A stretch of 64,000 nucleotides of DNA, taken from positions 62,001 to 126,000 of the forward strand of contig JAZGUH010000554.1 of the NCBI GenBank assembly GCA_037893225.1, given 5' to 3'. Within the stretch, counting starts at the first letter, position 1, and the number at the start of each line of letters is the position of its first letter. The notes beneath the pieces are model-generated. The model saw only the letters and a program-made list of their open reading frames with translations, was not told the DNA's origin and ran no database searches. This DNA is from Hippasteria phrygiana (Eukaryota; Echinodermata; Asteroidea; Valvatida; Goniasteridae). The position numbers and the translations under genes were made by a program. Shown piece after piece: positions 53,317-63,556 of the stretch.

Positions 53317-54564
53317 TTGTATCTTCTTTTCAAGCGTGATGAGGTATTGGCGAGGTTGCAGTCGCTGGATAGCCTTTTGGATGGGCGGGCATACGACAAA
53401 CAGAAGAGTAAGCTGGTGGCATCACTCGAAGAGTTTATCCTGAAGCACCTAGGCGAAGGGTACCACACAATAGGAGTCGACTTGCACTCAGCGACTCCTC
53501 TAGATATTGTCATCTTCCTAGTGGATAGGGATTCTAAAGGAAGAACTCAGGTCCACACCGTTGGATGTGACAACTTGGGCAAGCATGGCCTTTTCTCTTG
53601 TGGATGCCCCCGCCATTTAGCAGCCGGTACTGTGGATTCCTACATTGGCCAGCTCAGGGGATATTATAATTCTATAGGCAGAACTGAGGTTTGGCGCACC
53701 AGCTCTTCGTGGGGTAACCCTTGTATTTCACACCGGGTTCAAAGATATCTGAGGGCCGTTCGACTAGAACAGGCAGAGGCCCACGTCACACCAAAGCAAG
53801 CCGTCCCGATTTTCTCGGATAAGTTACGCTGGTTGGCGGCGGAAATAAAGAAGCGTATATCATCCCTGGATAGCAACTCTTCATTCATACAGAGGTACAT
53901 ACTACAGCGAGATTTAGCATTCTTCCTGTGCCTTTGGTGGGCAGGCGACAGAGCCGGCGACTTGGGGAGAACCAAGACGTGTGAAATTTCAAGAATAGAG
54001 GGGGGCGACCTTCTCTTCAACCACACAGTGGGGAAGACGATTAGGGAGTCCAGCTCTTCTCTCATTGTCATACCAAAGTTGGAGGGTCAATCCGACCTGG
54101 ACCCAGCAGGTGCAGTTGACAGTTTGGTCGAACTGGCGGGATTGCATGGTTACAACCTAACGGACGGTTTCCTATTTCGACCATCCAAGCCAGACCACAA
54201 ATCTCTTATCAACAAGCCCTTTGTCGGTGCCGCGCCTAACCTGCGGTTGCAGGCCTACTTTGCCTCTTCATCAGATCTAGACGACAGACGGCTTAGGGCC
54301 CATGGAAACCGTGCGGGAGTGGCAGCTACTTTACGCCTGCTTGGAGCCTCAGAAGAGCAAGTTATGGATCACTGCAGATGGGCTTCTAGGAAGACATATA
54401 AGCACTATACAGAGTTGGAAAAAGTAGCTAGGCGAAAGCAAACAGTTCAGGCACTGCGTGATGCTGTAGGGACGGATCGGGGGCAACAATCCTCAGCTGA
54501 TCTAGTGGGCTGTTTCTTTAGGGGGCTCAACTCGGGTTTCAAAGTTCAGCGAGCATTCCCATAA
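53317..54564 (+). CDS. Ngaro tyrosine recombinase
   Basis: 415-residue open frame downstream of the RT. Catalytic residues of the family are visible: arginine in CLWWAGDRAGDLGRTK, the H-x-x-R box in RAHGNRAGVAATLR, W in MDHCRWASRKTY and the tyrosine nucleophile in TYKHYTELEKV. It integrates the circular DNA copy through a 3'-phosphotyrosine intermediate. The frame is intact and begins soon after the RT stop; no ATG is at 53317, so translation may be coupled or start further in (for example LQSLDSLLDG). Confidence 0.9.
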   Translation: MYLLFKRDEVLARLQSLDSLLDGRAYDKQKSKLVASLEEFILKHLGEGYHTIGVDLHSATPLDIVIFLVDRDSKGRTQVHTVGCDNLGKHGLFSCGCPRHLAAGTVDSYIGQLRGYYNSIGRTEVWRTSSSWGNPCISHRVQRYLRAVRLEQAEAHVTPKQAVPIFSDKLRWLAAEIKKRISSLDSNSSFIQRYILQRDLAFFLCLWWAGDRAGDLGRTKTCEISRIEGGDLLFNHTVGKTIRESSSSLIVIPKLEGQSDLDPAGAVDSLVELAGLHGYNLTDGFLFRPSKPDHKSLINKPFVGAAPNLRLQAYFASSSDLDDRRLRAHGNRAGVAATLRLLGASEEQVMDHCRWASRKTYKHYTELEKVARRKQTVQALRDAVGTDRGQQSSADLVGCFFRGLNSGFKVQRAFP

Positions 54565-55057
54565 GTTTCAAAACAAGACGATATAAAACCAAATACATAC
54601 CCCAACGAACCAAACAAAACAAAACAAAAGCCCAGCGAAACAAAGCAAAACAAAACGGAGAAACGCTGTTTGGATCTACTTATAGTTTGGCATTAGTCCA
54701 GTAGACTCCCCAAAAAAAGAACAAAAATAACCGGCAATAAAATTGGAAGAGTTCGTGGAATAATTAACATTGGCTATAAAATATTGGCGGTTAGACACTC
54801 TGTATTTTACGTTGTACTCAGAAAGCTGAACGTCATGAAGAGATATTTGTATATATGCATGTATGAAAAGAAAACATAAAAGAAAATAAATAAATAAATC
54901 AATCAATCAATCAATCAAAAGTAAAAAAAAAATATAATCACCAGTTCCAGTGCTTCCTTTAAGGGGAGGGGTTTTTGAGTAAGGTTTGGGATTAGAGATG
55001 GGTGGTTTGGTGAGTATTAAGGGTTTTGGGGACTGAACCTCGGAATGGGTTTCGGTA
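54565..55057 (+). other. Ngaro 3' non-coding region
   Basis: Contains AACAAAACAAAAC and AATCAATCAATC microsatellites and a GGGTTTTGG-rich stretch leading to B1. No gene recognised. Confidence 0.5.
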
Positions 55058-55139
55058 AGAATCTATCTAACCCATATCTAAGCCTTGTAGATTCTGGAGC
55101 CCGCTGCGGAACAATAGAGCGATATAAAGTTTACTATTT
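55058..55139 (+). repeat. split direct repeat B1
   Basis: Contains ATCTATCTAACCCATATCTA and GGAGCCCGCTGCGGAACAAT; repeated as B2 at 55318-55401 with a 2-bp difference (ATAAAGTTTAC versus ATAAATAGTTTAC). Confidence 0.88.
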
Positions 55140-55194
55140 GTACCGCTCGAAACGGTGAGGGCGACAGATGGAAGAAGTCATTCGTGATTCTTGC
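55140..55194 (+). repeat. split direct repeat A2
   Basis: Copy of A1. B1 joins A2 through CTATTT|GTACCG, the presumed circle junction of the element. Confidence 0.88.
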
Positions 55195-55317
55195 TGACCG
55201 AAGGCGTGGGGTTCGCTGTACGGGGTGAGAGTCTAACTCGTCATAGGTGAGTGTTAAATCCTTTTTTTTTTTTTTTTTCTCCTTGCGGGGTTCCGTTTCA
55301 GGTTCCGGTTTCTACAG

Positions 55318-55401
55318 AGAATCTATCTAACCCATATCTAAGCCTTGTAGATTCTGGAGCCCGCTGCGGAACAATAGAGCGATATAAATAGTTTACTATT
55401 T
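55318..55401 (+). repeat. split direct repeat B2
   Basis: Right end of the Ngaro element; the host sequence (virus gene) resumes with ACCGCGGGTTTGTATAAT. Confidence 0.88.
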
Positions 55402-55909
55402 ACCGCGGGTTTGTATAATATTATTTACAATACAGAAATAAGTTGGTTCAAATTGGAACCAACTGCTACTGGTGTAACAAGAATTGGATTGGGTCACATT
55501 TTTGTTTTAGCCGGAGGGTATGATATCGATAGGTTCGTAGATGAACTTAACAAATTATAATTTTTATAAATTTCTATAGACAAGTGTAAAAAAAAATAAT
55601 TCATTAATATTTTAAAGGTAACTTATTTTAAAACTTTCAATTCAGACATTATCTTTTTGTTTGGACTACCAAATAAAACTTTAGGTTATGGAGATCACGT
55701 AGGAAATTACGATATACATTTTATTGATAGTGTTTTCATACATTAATTTCTATAATGGACAGCGTACAAACGTATTGAACGTTGTACCAATAACGAATAG
55801 CAACGATAAATTAGATCAACTTGTTTATATCGAGAATAGAAGATTAATTCCTCATAGACTCGTCAGCTCTAAGATAAACCAACTCAGCTTTAGTATCAGA
55901 GATCCCAGC

Positions 55910-56073
55910 CAGTGGCGGATCTACAGGGGGGGTTTTGGGGGTTTAAACCCCCCCCCTTGGGCTGAAAAAAAAAAAATAACCAGTGTCGGGTGTCGAAAAT
56001 TCGGCACGCTGGGGTGTGTAGGCCAATCACCTCAGGTAAACCCCCCCTTAGTTAAAACCTAGAACCGCCCCTG
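55910..56073. mobile_element. 164-bp MITE with CCAGC target duplication
   Basis: Begins CAGTGGCGGATCTAC and ends TAGAACCGCCCCTG (inverted, imperfect). CCAGC flanks both sides (55905-55909 and 56074-56078); removing the insert makes the virus frame continuous across DPS|GKLID. The interior is G7 and C9 tracts. The CAGTGGCGG terminus is of a hAT-like type although the duplication seen is 5 bp. Confidence 0.85.
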
Positions 56074-56165
56074 CCAGCGGTAAGTTGATCGATAATCACG
56101 GTAAGAAGATTGTCTTTAACGTAGAGATTATTAAAAAGACGATTTTTAAAATCTTGTTGGGGATC

Positions 56166-56300
56166 CTAATTTTTTATAATCGGTACAATTACAGTTTTTA
56201 GAAAAAGTATCGCGACCTTTAGCTTTTTATCAACGATATCTTTGACAGTTTTTAATACGTTATTATTGATGTATAAAATTTGAGCAACTTGTGAATCCAT
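56166..56300 (-). pseudogene. N-terminal fragment of a second 405-residue-type gene
   Basis: Minus-strand frame MDSQVAQILYINNNVLKTVK followed by DIVDKKLK, matching the coiled-coil start KAAKDIVNQAK of 43191-43265. It is cut off after about 40 codons. It lies head-to-head with the gene starting at 56324, exactly as the pair at 43265/43284 does. Confidence 0.55.
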
Positions 56301-56323
56301 TTCTATTATAACAATTAAATAAA

Positions 56324-56841
56324 ATGGAATCGCACGTATTTGAAATGACCGATAACGAAAAAATGTTTACTTTATCAACCTCCGGAGATAACGCTATTGT
56401 ATTAGTTTAAACAGCGTAATATTTACCGTGGGTTTGTATAATGTCGATAGTAATAGTAAAATTGTCTTTTATAAAAGACAAATCGATCCAGATACTGGAC
56501 ATCAAGTAGGTGATACAACGGGTCAAATTTTGATTCCGGCCGGAAATTACGATATCGATTGGTTCGTAGATGAACTTAGCAAATTACTTTGGGTAGAAGT
56601 TTCTATAGATAAGTTAAATAACAAAATATTCATTAATGTGTTAGAAGAAAATTGTACTTTACGCTTCGATAGAAACATTAAAAATTTGTTGGGGCTACCG
56701 GATAAAAAATTAAGTTATGGTATAGATTACGTAGGGATTTATAATATGAATCTTATCGATACAGCTTGGCCTAATACTAGTGAGCCACACAGCAGCCCTA
56801 GTCCGAGTAACTTGGACCCTTTAAATTTATCGCCTTTTTAA
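56324..56841 (+). pseudogene. second penton-like gene fragment
   Basis: Starts MESHVFEMTDNEKMFTLSTS; a slip near 56405 shifts to SVIFTVGLYNVDSNSKIVFY, then QILIPAGNYDIDWFVDELSK, NCTLRFDRNIKNLLGLPDKK and a Ser/Pro-rich end SEPHSSPSPSNLDPL. It is a paralogue of the 43284/55402 gene and preserves the empty target sites of both the 580-bp MITE and the Ngaro element. Confidence 0.6.
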
Positions 56842-56879
56842 ACATTTGGACATGATCTGGCGTTTTCCTATTCATTAAT

Positions 56880-57010
56880 TAAATACGTCCGAAGACCAAA
56901 CAAAAACATCGGATTTCACCCTTAAAGCGACCACCAAAATAATAGATACGCCACCTGCGGAACAAGTGGAGGTACTAAGGTTCACTTACCATCTAGACAA
57001 CAAGTGAAAT
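56880..57010 (+). pseudogene. short viral coding remnant
   Basis: Frame NTSEDQTKTSDFTLKATTK then PPAEQVEVLRFTYHLDNK ending in TGA. The sequence character fits the surrounding virus DNA and not the host, but no family is recognised. Confidence 0.3.
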
Positions 57011-57734
57011 TTACCATTCAATTCACAGAGACACCCGTGAGACATGTCTTTTCGCTGTCATGGAGTTCAAATCGTGACCCCTTGACCTTATATTACGTCA
57101 CCCCTGCGCGGGCGCACGCATGCGTGACAAGCCGTATGCCGGCGACTGTTTCACGTCCACTGTACCATTCATGAAACAAGAAGCGGCTTCAGTTGGCAAT
57201 GTCAGTGACCCTTTCTGACCGGCGACAGCTAATCACAAAGGAAGGGGCCTCACTTAAGAAGATTATCCTTGGCTCTTCGATGAAGACGAGGTCTGTTTTC
57301 TTCTCCTTGTTTCTTCCTGTGCAGATGCACTCAAATTGTAAACATGATGATATTCAGAACTCTATTAATACATTCTTAATTTACGAGCAAAGATGGTGTG
57401 GGCAAAATGTTCTGATAATGACACAATCTGAACTGCTGTTAACATGTTTTGAAACATGAATCAAAACAGCAGCTTTTGACTATGGGAAATTCCTGTTGAT
57501 TCTCAAGGCTATTTGACCAAGCACATGCAGAAATGGTTGTGAATTTTTGTGCTAGAAACCTTAACCTTTAAAGGCATCTCATTAATAAACAGTTTAAATA
57601 GTCAACCACATAGCCTTGTATCAAAGGCAGTTATCTTTTGTGTCAATGCATTTTGCATTTGGGGAAAACCAGTAATTCAGAGTAATGCAGTATAATTATA
57701 TGCTGTAATTATTTGTGACACAATATGGCAAAAT

Positions 57735-58400
57735 AGGGCTGGGCTAAATATTCAAATATTTTAAATGGATTTTGAATATACTGTACAATCAATTATCACA
57801 TATTCGAAAGGACTGGTACATTTGGAAAAAAACTTGATTTTGCCATGAGGTGACACAGATATTCCCTACACACATTTCTACATCGGACTTAATTACAATG
57901 TTTCATATTTTACAATCATCATTGTGATAGGTGCAGAATGAGTTCAGACGCCTTACAGGAGACCAAGAGGGACCTCAAGATCTTTTGCAGGCAGGTCTAC
58001 AGAAGTATGCAAATTCGATTGTCAAGAATTGCAGGAGTTTGAAGAAAATAAAACCCTGTCTTGAGCAGGCACTGGAAGAAGTTGGATTACAGCGCGAGGA
58101 GAAAAGTCGAAGAGGTAAATGCAATATTTTAGGGCTGAGCTAGCATTTTGGAATAATTCAATTTGGTGATGAACTGATCAAGTTAAACGTGCAGCAGCCT
58201 AAAGTGGCCCCCATTTAGATTTGCATACACCTGCGCTTGTCAGAGATTGACAATAAAACCACACAACGTTAATGATATTTATCATCCCCTAGAGATCCCT
58301 CCCACTTCTATATTTGAGTAGAAAAAATGCTATCCAGATATTCGGTTGATAATCGAATATATTCAAACATTCGGTATTCAGCAATCAGCACAGCCTACGG
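57735..58400. repeat. AT-rich GGGCTGGGC...GAATATTC repeat region
   Basis: Starts AGGGCTGGGCTAAATATTCA and has inverted partners near 58126 (AGGGCTGAGC) and 58335-58400 (TTGATAATCGAATATATTCA). Probably two members of the family seen at 1583-2030, with the exon-like ORF between them. Confidence 0.4.
57931..58114 (+). CDS. candidate host exon of unknown gene
   Basis: An open stretch bounded by TGATAG at 57930 and a donor-like AGAG|GTAAAT at 58115. Encodes QNEFRRLTGDQEGPQDLLQA and IKPCLEQALEEVGLQREEKS, a charged, helical peptide with normal codon use. The donor is good, the acceptor poor (few pyrimidines). It may be an exon of a gene extending beyond the window or a chance ORF. Confidence 0.3.
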
Positions 58401-59687
58401 AGCCCCCTAAAAGGACATGCTAAACAAATATAAATAAATTGTCCTACATGTACAGGCTGCATATGCAAGTTTGTGGGCAGCAAAACAACTTCTGTTTAGA
58501 GAACGTGGCAGACGTGCCAGTCCGAGATTTCCACTCCACTCCACATACAGCTTGTAGAAAATTTAATTGTGTGCATGATTTCACTTTATTTTGTGGGAAT
58601 CTCCTATATAAGCGACCCCCCCCCCCCCCCCCCTTCCCCATCAAATAATTTTTGGGGATTTTTAGAAAATAATAGGAGGTTGAGAACCTGATGATCCTCG
58701 GGGAGGATGTGGTAAGTTTTAAAAGTATAGTGTTGGGTGGTTCTAGTTTTTTTTTTAGCTGGTTCCTGTTCCATAAATAGAACAAGTTCCGGGAAATTTA
58801 ATGAAAAACATAGCCCTTGAAATTGCATGTAAAGCTCAAACGCGAAGTTATAGGCCTCACCGCAATTCCCGGCTGGGTAAATTCACACAATGGCTAAAAA
58901 GGAATTTCCGTCCCACAGTGCTTTGTAACTGTTCAAAATCATCCAAGCAGTATTTACGATAAGGTTTGTGCTCCACCGCTCTTCAATCGTGTGGTATTGT
59001 CGACGTGCAATACATGTTATTCACTACAACATTTTGTTTTTAAATGTGCCTTTTCCTGTGAAATTATGGAGATCGTGTTATAAAATTTACAGTGCACTCA
59101 TTGACTTATTGTGTTTTCGAGTTAGAATATAATTCAATAGGGAATTGGGAAGAATTTATCTCGACTAGTCCAACATGCACTCATAATGCCACCATAATGC
59201 TTTTTTTTTCAATGGTGGGTTGTGTTCAGCATATATATGGAGCAACATGCACACCTATGTATTCTGTTCCCCAGCCCATAACTTCCATTGATACCGGTAT
59301 CTGCAGGCACCAATACGACACGCTGTCTATTTTATAGGTTGGTTGCTGGCTGTTGCTGGCTCGCTGTGATCCTCACCGTTGGGTTCGATAATTCACGCAA
59401 TTCAATTCTTATTTATGTTGTTTGTGCACAGAGATTGGTTAATTAATTCTGGAACACATTATTTTAGAGCCTGAACTGAGCATAGCGGGTACCCTGTTCT
59501 TGAAAGGATTTGACTTGTGGTTCCAGTTCTCATGTTGGACTCGCCAGAATCGCCCAACACGTCCATATTTTATAATCATTTCAGTAAAAAAAAATCATTT
59601 GTGCAAAAAACAAGCACAAAACAAGTCCATTATCGGGCATATTTGGATGATTTAAGGGCTCGTGCAGCAGGATTAAAAAAAGAAATC

Positions 59688-59876
59688 CTTATGAATGACA
59701 GGTTTGCAGAAACACCATGTGGAAGTATTTCTCAAACGAGAGAATGGTTCTGAAAAGAACCAGAGGTATAAACACTGGTATAAAAGAGTTTATACCTCTG
59801 GTTCTTTTCAGAACCATTTCTCACATTTGAGAAATATTTCCACATGGTGTTTCCGCAAACCTTTCATTCATTAGTA
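59688..59876. repeat. large fold-back around GGTTCTGAAAAGAACC
   Basis: The left arm AACACCATGTGGAAGTATTTCT and GGTTCTGAAAAGAACCAGAG is inverted at 59780-59870 (CTCTGGTTCTTTTCAGAACC, ATATTTCCACATGGTGTTTC). About 85-bp arms with a 12-bp loop. The subsidiary palindrome GGTTCTTTTCAGAACC also occurs after the Penelope-like element at 63720, linking this hairpin to that element family. Confidence 0.8.
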
Positions 59877-60074
59877 TCTCCGCCATGCAAAGCCTCAAAT
59901 CTTACTGAAAACAATCCTTGGAATGTACTTTGTGTCCCATCATCTTTTTGGTTTTTCCACTTTGTGTAAAAGCCTTAGCTATTGGGTAAACTTTTTGTGG
60001 TGAGATGGTCCAGGAACAATCAAGTGTCTTGTGATGACACCGTTTCGATTCCTAAATTGAAGTTTTGCGCTGTA

Positions 60075-60192
60075 CAGTTCATACATCGTCACTGTTTTCA
60101 CGAAGTGGCGAATCGTGTTACATTTCCAGAATGCCCTTGTCATTACAAAGGCAGAATTGCGATTCGCCACTTCGTCAAAATGGCGATGACAT
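60075..60192. repeat. hairpin ACGAAGTGGCGAATCG
   Basis: TCACGAAGTGGCGAATCG and CGATTCGCCACTTCGTCA are inverted, with outer partial pairing CATCGTCA/TGGCGATGA. The loop is about 60 bp and itself partly paired. Non-coding. Confidence 0.7.
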
Positions 60193-60259
60193 GTACATTT
60201 TATCAAGGTCTTAAGATTTGGCATTTGGCTGAGCTGGCAACACTTTATTCTTGCTGAAA

Positions 60260-61590
60260 ATATATATTTAAAGCAAAGTCAGGAGTTCCATTATTTTCAT
60301 ATTGTTCAGAGATACGCTTGTATAATATTTTTTTCTCTGTTTCTTATTTCTCAGCAGAGGGATTTTCCACTAATTCGGGGAGATGACAGCAGTGTCACAT
60401 CATGTACATGTACTACCCTTTGATGTGGTGATTGAAGGTATAGCTGTAAGTAGCTCGTCGAACCTATACTGACAGCCCTCTCAGTGTATTTGGCAGGATT
60501 CTATGTATTCAACTTGGCTTATCATTTATGTCTAAAAAAGACTTGTACCTTCTTCCAGAAGGTATCTGAAGCCAGAAAGAGCTGTTGTCTCCCTCCTGGA
60601 GAAGCTCACCTTGGCTAACTGAGTAGTCACAATATTTCTTGAGATTGAAGTTAATGCGCATTTGTTAATGTTGTTCAAACGTTTCAAAGTTTTATTGTAT
60701 GTTTAAAGGTAGAGTAGATCATTTGCAGCTGTACAATTGTTGAAAAGCTTACTTGGTTTAAAGATAGTAATGATATAGGTTTTCCAAGGCTATTTTAAAA
60801 CGTTTTGCATTCGAATTTACTAATTCCAGTATTCAAATTCGTCCAAGATGAATTTAACCTGCTTTTGGCAAAACAATTTTGTCATTTACCATTCAATTTC
60901 AATCTACTTAAACACCGGGTTGAGAATATTCATCATTATAGATTAAATTCGTCTAAGTTGTTGCAGAATGGCAGCATTCAGAATACTTTTGTTAAGTAAA
61001 ATTAGTCTGTAATTAAAGTATGACAAAATTGAAAACATCCGTTATTAAATTGTTTGGCAAAAGACGAATTTGATTTCTGAACAACACGGTTCGGCGTGGA
61101 CGAGACAAAATTGAATCCTCCTTACCGAAAATGTGTGCTCATGATTTGAATTCGATTGAACTTTAATAGTTGAAATTGTATGAAAAAAGAAAAAAATTAA
61201 ACATTGCAAATGCATGAAATTGGTTGTGCTGGATGAATTCCAATATCAGAATCTTTGAATTTGAATGAAAAACGTTTTAAAATAGCAGGGAAAACCTTTT
61301 CTAAACTCCCTGTGAAATTATTCTTTCTGGCATGCTGTCATTTTGAGGGCTGAGTGACGCATTTTTGGAAATTTCTGTTAAGTAGTTGGTTTGTAATTTT
61401 GCGAATCCGTGAATGGGTGTGCACAAGCATTGACACGACGCAGTGGTCAGTGTTGTATGTCTAGAGACCTTTTTTTGAGGACTTGGTCCCGAATGTGCAG
61501 GTTTTGGTCTCGAATGTGCAGGTCTCGGTTTAGGTCACGGTTGCAGTCTCGAGACCTGTCCAACAGCAGCGGAACTGTTTTGAAAAGATT
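60260..61590. other. AT-rich DNA, nothing recognised
   Basis: No exon or repeat could be supported. A short GTCTCGAATGTGCAG/TCTCGAGACC direct and inverted motif cluster lies at 61460-61560 just before the Penelope-like sequence. Confidence 0.4.
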
Positions 61591-63556
61591 TTAAAGAGCG
61601 CGAAGGCTCCGAAATCCAATATCACAAGACTGGAACATCAGGCGGTCAATAGCCTCCGTAATGACTCTACGATACACATTCTAAAGGCAGACAAGGGTAA
61701 TGCCACAGTCGTGATGGACCACTCGGAATACGATCAGAAGGTTCAAGATATCCTCGACACGGATACCTACACCCGCCTAAAAGAAAAACCCAATTCCGTT
61801 AGCCGAAAGGAAAGTCGCTGCTAAACTTCTTTCCTTAAACCGAAGCACAGCCTTACCCACAGCACTATACAGGCACCTCCGTCCGTCCAGCTCGAAATGC
61901 CCAAGATTCTTCGGCCTACCAAAGATTCATAAACCAGACAGACCGCTCCGACCGATTGTCTCATCCCGAGGTTCCCCCACGTATAACCTCACCCAACACT
62001 TGACGAAGCTTTTACACCCACTCGTGGGTAAGACGCCCCACCATGTACCTAATTCAGCGGGGTTTATCAACATCATAAAGGGAACTATATTACAGCCTTC
62101 CGACATGCTAGTTTTGATGTCAAATCATTATTCACCAGTGTACCGACAGACGAGGCTATCCTCGTAACCAAGTCGATACTCGAACATGATAGCACGCTCC
62201 CGGAACGGACCAGCTTAACGCTAGATCAAATCGTGGATCTACTTTCAATATGTGTGAAATCCACATACTTCCAATGGAGAGAGACGTACTATCAACGGTC
62301 TTTGGGCACTCCAATGGGATCCCCGATATCCCCGGTCCTAGCAAACATCTTCATGGAAGATTTCGAACAGAAAGCCCTCGAGACAGCACGACACAAACCC
62401 AAACTATGGCTTCGATACGTAGATGATACTTTCATCATTTGGCAGCACGGTTCAGATAAACTGAGAGACTTCCTCGGTCACCTCAACCAGCAACATCCGA
62501 GCATTCAATTTACCATGGAACCTGAGACACCCGACTCGTTGCCTTTCCTTGATGTACTCATTTCTAAACGGGTGGATGGCTCACTTGGGCATTCGGTTTA
62601 CAGAAAACCTACACACACAGACCGCTACCTAAATTCCCGGTCGTTCCACCCACCGTCCGTGAAATCCTCTGTGAATCGCACCCTACTTCGAAGGGCACAC
62701 ACTATCAGTGATAAAGAGCACTTGCCATCCGAGTTAAATCATCTTAACGCCGTGTTAAGAGACAATGGGTACAGACCTGATAAGCTCAAGTTCCTCCCGA
62801 TTAGGAACGCGCCTCTACCCCCGGTCGCAACCGAAAAACCGATTGGCGTCCTACCGTACATTGGCCATACTTCACACAAGATTCAGCGTATCCTGAGGGA
62901 AGCTGACATCAAGGTCTACTACCGGACTCGAAACAAGTTGGAAACGAAGTTACACACCCACAAGGTCAGACATGATCCAAGCCGTCAAGCGGGGGTTTAC
63001 CGAATTCCTTGCACTTGTGGTAAAGTGTACATTGGCGAGACCGGCAGAGACCTTACGACCAGGCTCAAGGAACACAAGTTCCACGGCCGCAGAGGTGAAT
63101 TTGACAAATCTGCGATCATTAAGCACTCCACCGATTTGGACCACATTATTGACTGGCAGAATGCAGAGATCATAGCCCAGGAGAAGCATTGGTACACCCG
63201 TCGTATCAGAGAGGCTATTGAGATTCATAAGCATGACACTGTCCCCCAGGACATCGGCTATTTCATCAGCAACATTTGGCATTCAATCCTACCACCCACC
63301 AACACTCACACCCCACAGTCAACTGACACGCCTCAGCGAGCAGGCAACTCACATACATCAAAAAACGCACACAATACCAAGGTGTCAACCAATCACAACA
63401 CACTATACAAGAACAATACCATAGTGGCAACCAACCACAACACATCACACAACAGTGGCTCCAATCGGAATGCTTCCCTTTCTACACACAATCCCAGCAA
63501 ATACTACTTAAGGAGCTGCATCGGCAAACCTCCTCATTCTCCTGACGAAGATTAGA
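61590..63556 (+). pseudogene. Penelope-like element: RT and GIY-YIG endonuclease
   Basis: 5'-truncated. Frames upstream of 62233 contain HILKADKGNATVVMDHSEYD, FFGLPKIHKPDRPLRPIVSS and SLFTSVPTDEAI with several frameshifts. From 62233 the frame is open for 440 residues: GTPMGSPISPVLANIFMEDF, the catalytic RYVDDTFIIW, LPFLDVLISKRVDG, then a linker and the GIY-YIG nuclease GVYRIPCTCGKVYIGETGRD with RLKEHK and a later glutamate. Ends HSPDED. RT plus GIY-YIG is diagnostic for endonuclease-bearing Penelope-like elements. The tail of repeated THNT/NHNT residues is low-complexity. Confidence 0.9.

Larger units (their letters stand above)
43979..55401 (+). mobile_element. Ngaro/DIRS-type tyrosine-recombinase retrotransposon
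   Basis: 11.4 kb. Split direct repeats in the order A1 (43979-44033), coding region, B1 (about 55058-55139), A2 (55140-55194), spacer, B2 (about 55318-55401): the layout of Ngaro/PAT-type elements. Codes for gag, RT-RNase H and a tyrosine recombinase. No target duplication, as expected for recombinase-mediated integration: the flanks TAATATTT and ACCGCGGG rejoin to match the empty paralogous site at 56410. Confidence 0.92.
43284..56201 (+). pseudogene. penton-like / minor virion protein gene, split by three insertions
   Basis: Pieces: 43284-43370 (MELHIFEMNDNEKTFTLSEP), 43967-43978, 55402-55909, and 56079-56201. The last part reads LVYIENRRLIPHRLVSSKIN and, after the small MITE, GKLIDNHGKKIVFNVEI. 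This N-terminal MExHxFEMxxNEKxFTLS and the C-terminal pattern are typical of a virion protein family I recall in Polinton-like elements. The gene is interrupted by a 580-bp MITE, the 11.4-kb Ngaro element and a 164-bp MITE, and the 55402-55909 part has its own frameshifts. The name penton-like is provisional. Confidence 0.6.
57020..59680. other. host-like non-coding DNA with one candidate exon
   Basis: Contains the AT-rich GAATATTC repeat (about 57735-58400, see also 1583-2030), a C15 tract at 58618-58633 and unique sequence. ORFs of 60-110 residues show no domains. Confidence 0.4.

Noticed and set aside
62950..63282. Minus-strand ORF of 110 residues in the Penelope region
   Set aside because: Antisense shadow of the GIY-YIG coding region.
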